DNA from: Phalacrocorax aristotelis
Lineage: Eukaryota; Chordata; Aves; Suliformes; Phalacrocoracidae
Length of the DNA: 64,000 nucleotides
Direction of reading: 5' to 3'
Assembly (NCBI RefSeq): GCF_949628215.1
Contig: NC_134282.1
Location: 15,108,723-15,172,722, forward strand
Shown: piece by piece, positions 1-64,000 of the stretch
Layout of the letters: every line of letters begins with the position of its first letter
Position numbering within the stretch: position 1 is the stretch's first letter
Translations under genes and position numbers: made by a program
Notes under the pieces: model-generated
Seen by the model: only the letters and a program-made list of their open reading frames with translations
Databases searched by the model: none
What the model was told of the DNA's origin: nothing

Positions 1-589
1 AGGGATAAAAAACATAGAGGTGAAGCCTGGCACAGGTGATGGGGCTCTGGAGGGATGGAGGGTGCGAAGGTGGCAGGGGGTGCACAGGCTCACTGGGCAC
101 AGATGCAACAGCTCCTCGAACTCTGAGAAGCTGAGAGTGAAGGTCATCATCTCTTGTCAGCTTCCCAGCATGGTGCCTGTGACTTGGTGTGACGTTGCTT
201 CCTCTTGGCCAAGTTTAACTTGAATAATAACTTGTACTGCTGTCACTGCCTGGGGGCAAGTGGGGATGGCTGACGCTGCTTTGCCTTTTACGTTTTGATG
301 CCAGGGAGCACTACGCAGTGCCAAACATGTTAAAGCTCTGTTTACTCTCAAGGGATGAGAAATCACCAATGTTCTGCAGCCTCTCACCACAGAGCAGGGG
401 AGGACCAGCGTCATCCTTTCCACCTTACGATACAGCCCTTTTGCTGTCTGAAAAACCTTCCAAAAGCACTCTCAGGCAATGGTTCTGCACAAAACCCCAA
501 CAGTTGTGCTTGTGGTTCCTTGCACGGAAAAACCCAGTTGGTCACGTTTCTCCTTTGAAGACAACTCTGCACCTCCCTCGAGTACCACC
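1..589. other. Upstream flank, nothing recognised
   Basis: I see no gene, exon or known repeat here. Open frames are short on both strands and overlap one another, as expected by chance. The region becomes GC-rich towards its right end, where it merges into the ACAP2 CpG island. Confidence 0.5.
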
Positions 590-825
590 GGTCTGCAGGT
601 GTGCCCTAGGGCTGGAGCTGGAACAGGCGGGAGCGCGGCCCCCGGCGGCCGGGCCTCACCTGCTCAATTAGCAGTTTTAATTTTAAAAAATAAACTAAAC
701 CGTCACGCAGGATTAGCTGGGCCGCGCCTGGTGAGCCCCGCCCCGCCCGTCATCCGCCGCGAGCGACGGGCGGGCCAGCCTATCGCAGTACTGGGTCGGC
801 CCCCTCAGTGTTGATGAGCGCTGGG

Positions 826-1117
826 ATTGGTCTACCGGGTGGCTGTGGCAATGGAGCTTGCCAATCGGTGGGAGGCCAATGACGGTTTTCCCATTGGCTT
901 GGCAGGCTGTTACTCCTCGGGATGCCCGATGACGAAGTTATAACCTGCCTCCTCTGAGTGGCCCACTTATTGATCTGTCTTCCTGTTATGCCCTCCCCCC
1001 TCACCTTGTGATTGGCTAGAGCGCTCCCTCCTCTTGCGACTGGACGGGCTGTCTGCCCTACCCCGCCCTCCACCGGCCTCTAACTGGCTGTTTCTGCTGC
1101 TGGATGTCTCCCATTGG
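826..1117. promoter_or_regulatory. Cluster of six CCAAT boxes (NF-Y type)
   Basis: Six exact CCAAT pentamers lie within 292 nt. Those at 861-865 and 876-880 are in forward orientation. Those at 826-830, 893-897, 1011-1015 and 1113-1117 are in reverse orientation (ATTGG). Several have the extended ATTGGC/ATTGGT or GCCAAT context favoured by NF-Y. A CRE/ATF-like TGACGAAG lies at about 929. Binding by NF-Y is inferred from the motif. Confidence 0.65.
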
Positions 1118-1217
1118 TCGGCCGGGCCGTCAGTCGCGGGAGGCGGGCAGAGGCGTTGCTCGGGCGCGGCGTTCCCGCAGCAGCAGCTGCCCCGCCGCTG
1201 GGCCCCGCCGCGCCGCC

Positions 1218-1238
1218 ATGAGCCCCGCCCCCGCCTAG
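1218..1238 (+). promoter_or_regulatory. Upstream ORF of six codons before ACAP2
   Basis: An ATG in a strong initiation context (GCCGCC before it, A after it) opens a frame encoding MSPAPA and stops at TAG 1236-1238. The stop is 109 nt before the ACAP2 ATG at 1348, and no other ATG lies between. The uORF matters only for transcripts that start upstream of 1218. Confidence 0.5.
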
Positions 1239-1275
1239 CCCCGCCCCCGCCTGGCCCCGCCCCACCCCGCCCGGC
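1221..1275 (+). promoter_or_regulatory. GC-box array (Sp1/KLF type)
   Basis: Repeated CCCCGCCC units form a near-tandem array with a period of about 17 nt, directly upstream of the ACAP2 start codon. Such arrays bind Sp1/KLF factors. If transcription starts upstream of it, the array is part of a GC-rich 5' UTR. Confidence 0.6.
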
Positions 1276-1347
1276 CTCGCCTCGGGCTCCCCCCGCCGCC
1301 GCTACCAGCAGCACCGGAGGCAGCGGCGCGGCCCGCGGCAGGGGAGG

Positions 1348-63623
<62,276 letters not shown>

Positions 63624-64000
63624 GATCTGGGGGAAATTTAAGATGGCTTCATACAATGATGTTTTTTATAAACAACTAACACATGTTAAAGCTTCATTGA
63701 AATCCACTGGTGTGACTTAGATTATTTAGGGGACATAAAAGGAGAGTGTTTAAAGTACTTTGTTGTAGTAGTGTATGTTACTACAGCCATTACCAACCTG
63801 TTTTGCTAGTAATTGTCCACAGTCTTCTCCTATTGATGTTCCATTGAAATTCATGTAATGTTAGGGTTTACCTGACGTTATTTACTAGCAGCCTTCTGAC
63901 CCAGATTGCTCAGAGACAGTTGAGGAGTTCATCTAATTACAGGATACCATTCTCCTTCCTGTGGAATGGTTGTCTTTCTTTTGTAAGAAAAAGTGCTTGC
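63624..64000 (+). other. Intron 22, or 3' UTR of the read-through isoform
   Basis: No further ACAP2 exon is visible here. There is no AATAAA or ATTAAA, so the poly(A) site of the read-through form is either beyond the window or uses a variant signal. For the usual isoform this is intron. Confidence 0.6.

Overview
This is a stretch of bird nuclear genome. The evidence is large AT-rich introns, a CpG-island promoter, several CR1 LINE fragments with the typical avian CR1 3' end, and no mammalian SINEs. It holds one protein gene, on the + strand: ACAP2 (ArfGAP with coiled-coil, ankyrin repeat and PH domains 2, also called centaurin beta-2). The gene starts at the ATG at 1348 and runs almost to the right edge. 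I placed 22 coding exons by joining frames across GT/AG splice sites. Together they give an uninterrupted frame of 2322 nt (773 aa plus stop) without the optional cassette exon. The final exon or exons of the usual ACAP2 C-terminus are not in the window and should lie beyond 64000.

Layout. 1-589 is upstream sequence with nothing recognised. About 590-1810 is a CpG island with six CCAAT boxes, a GC-box array, a six-codon upstream ORF and exon 1. Intron 1 (1401-21908, 20.5 kb) starts with a GGGGCC repeat and carries three CR1 copies. 21909-38786 holds exons 2-9, which encode the BAR domain. 45569-55343 holds exons 10-13, the PH domain. 55788-59290 holds exons 14-17, the ArfGAP zinc finger and the start of the linker. 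60115-63623 holds exons 18-22, the rest of the linker and the ankyrin repeats. Introns in the 3' part are short, while introns 1, 8, 9 and 10 are long.

The protein is a GTPase-activating protein for ARF6. The BAR domain senses or forms curved membrane, the PH domain binds phosphoinositides, the ArfGAP domain carries a C-x2-C-x16-C-x2-C zinc finger and a catalytic arginine, and the ankyrin repeats bind Rab35 in mammals. These roles come from family knowledge.

Most interesting result. Two pieces of this ACAP2 gene look like the paralogue ACAP3 and are absent from the usual ACAP2 protein as I know it. One is a 105-nt phase-1 cassette exon at 59630-59734, which encodes a SLFCPDELDSLFSYFD block. 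The other is read-through of the exon 22 donor into a C-terminus with CIQEFISL, ending at 63623. They suggest that bird ACAP2 can still make an ancestral, ACAP3-type isoform. Further observations: a possible recursive splice site, an AP-1/MARE palindrome, a tandem acceptor, a weak donor directly after the catalytic arginine, and adjacent palindromes in two introns.
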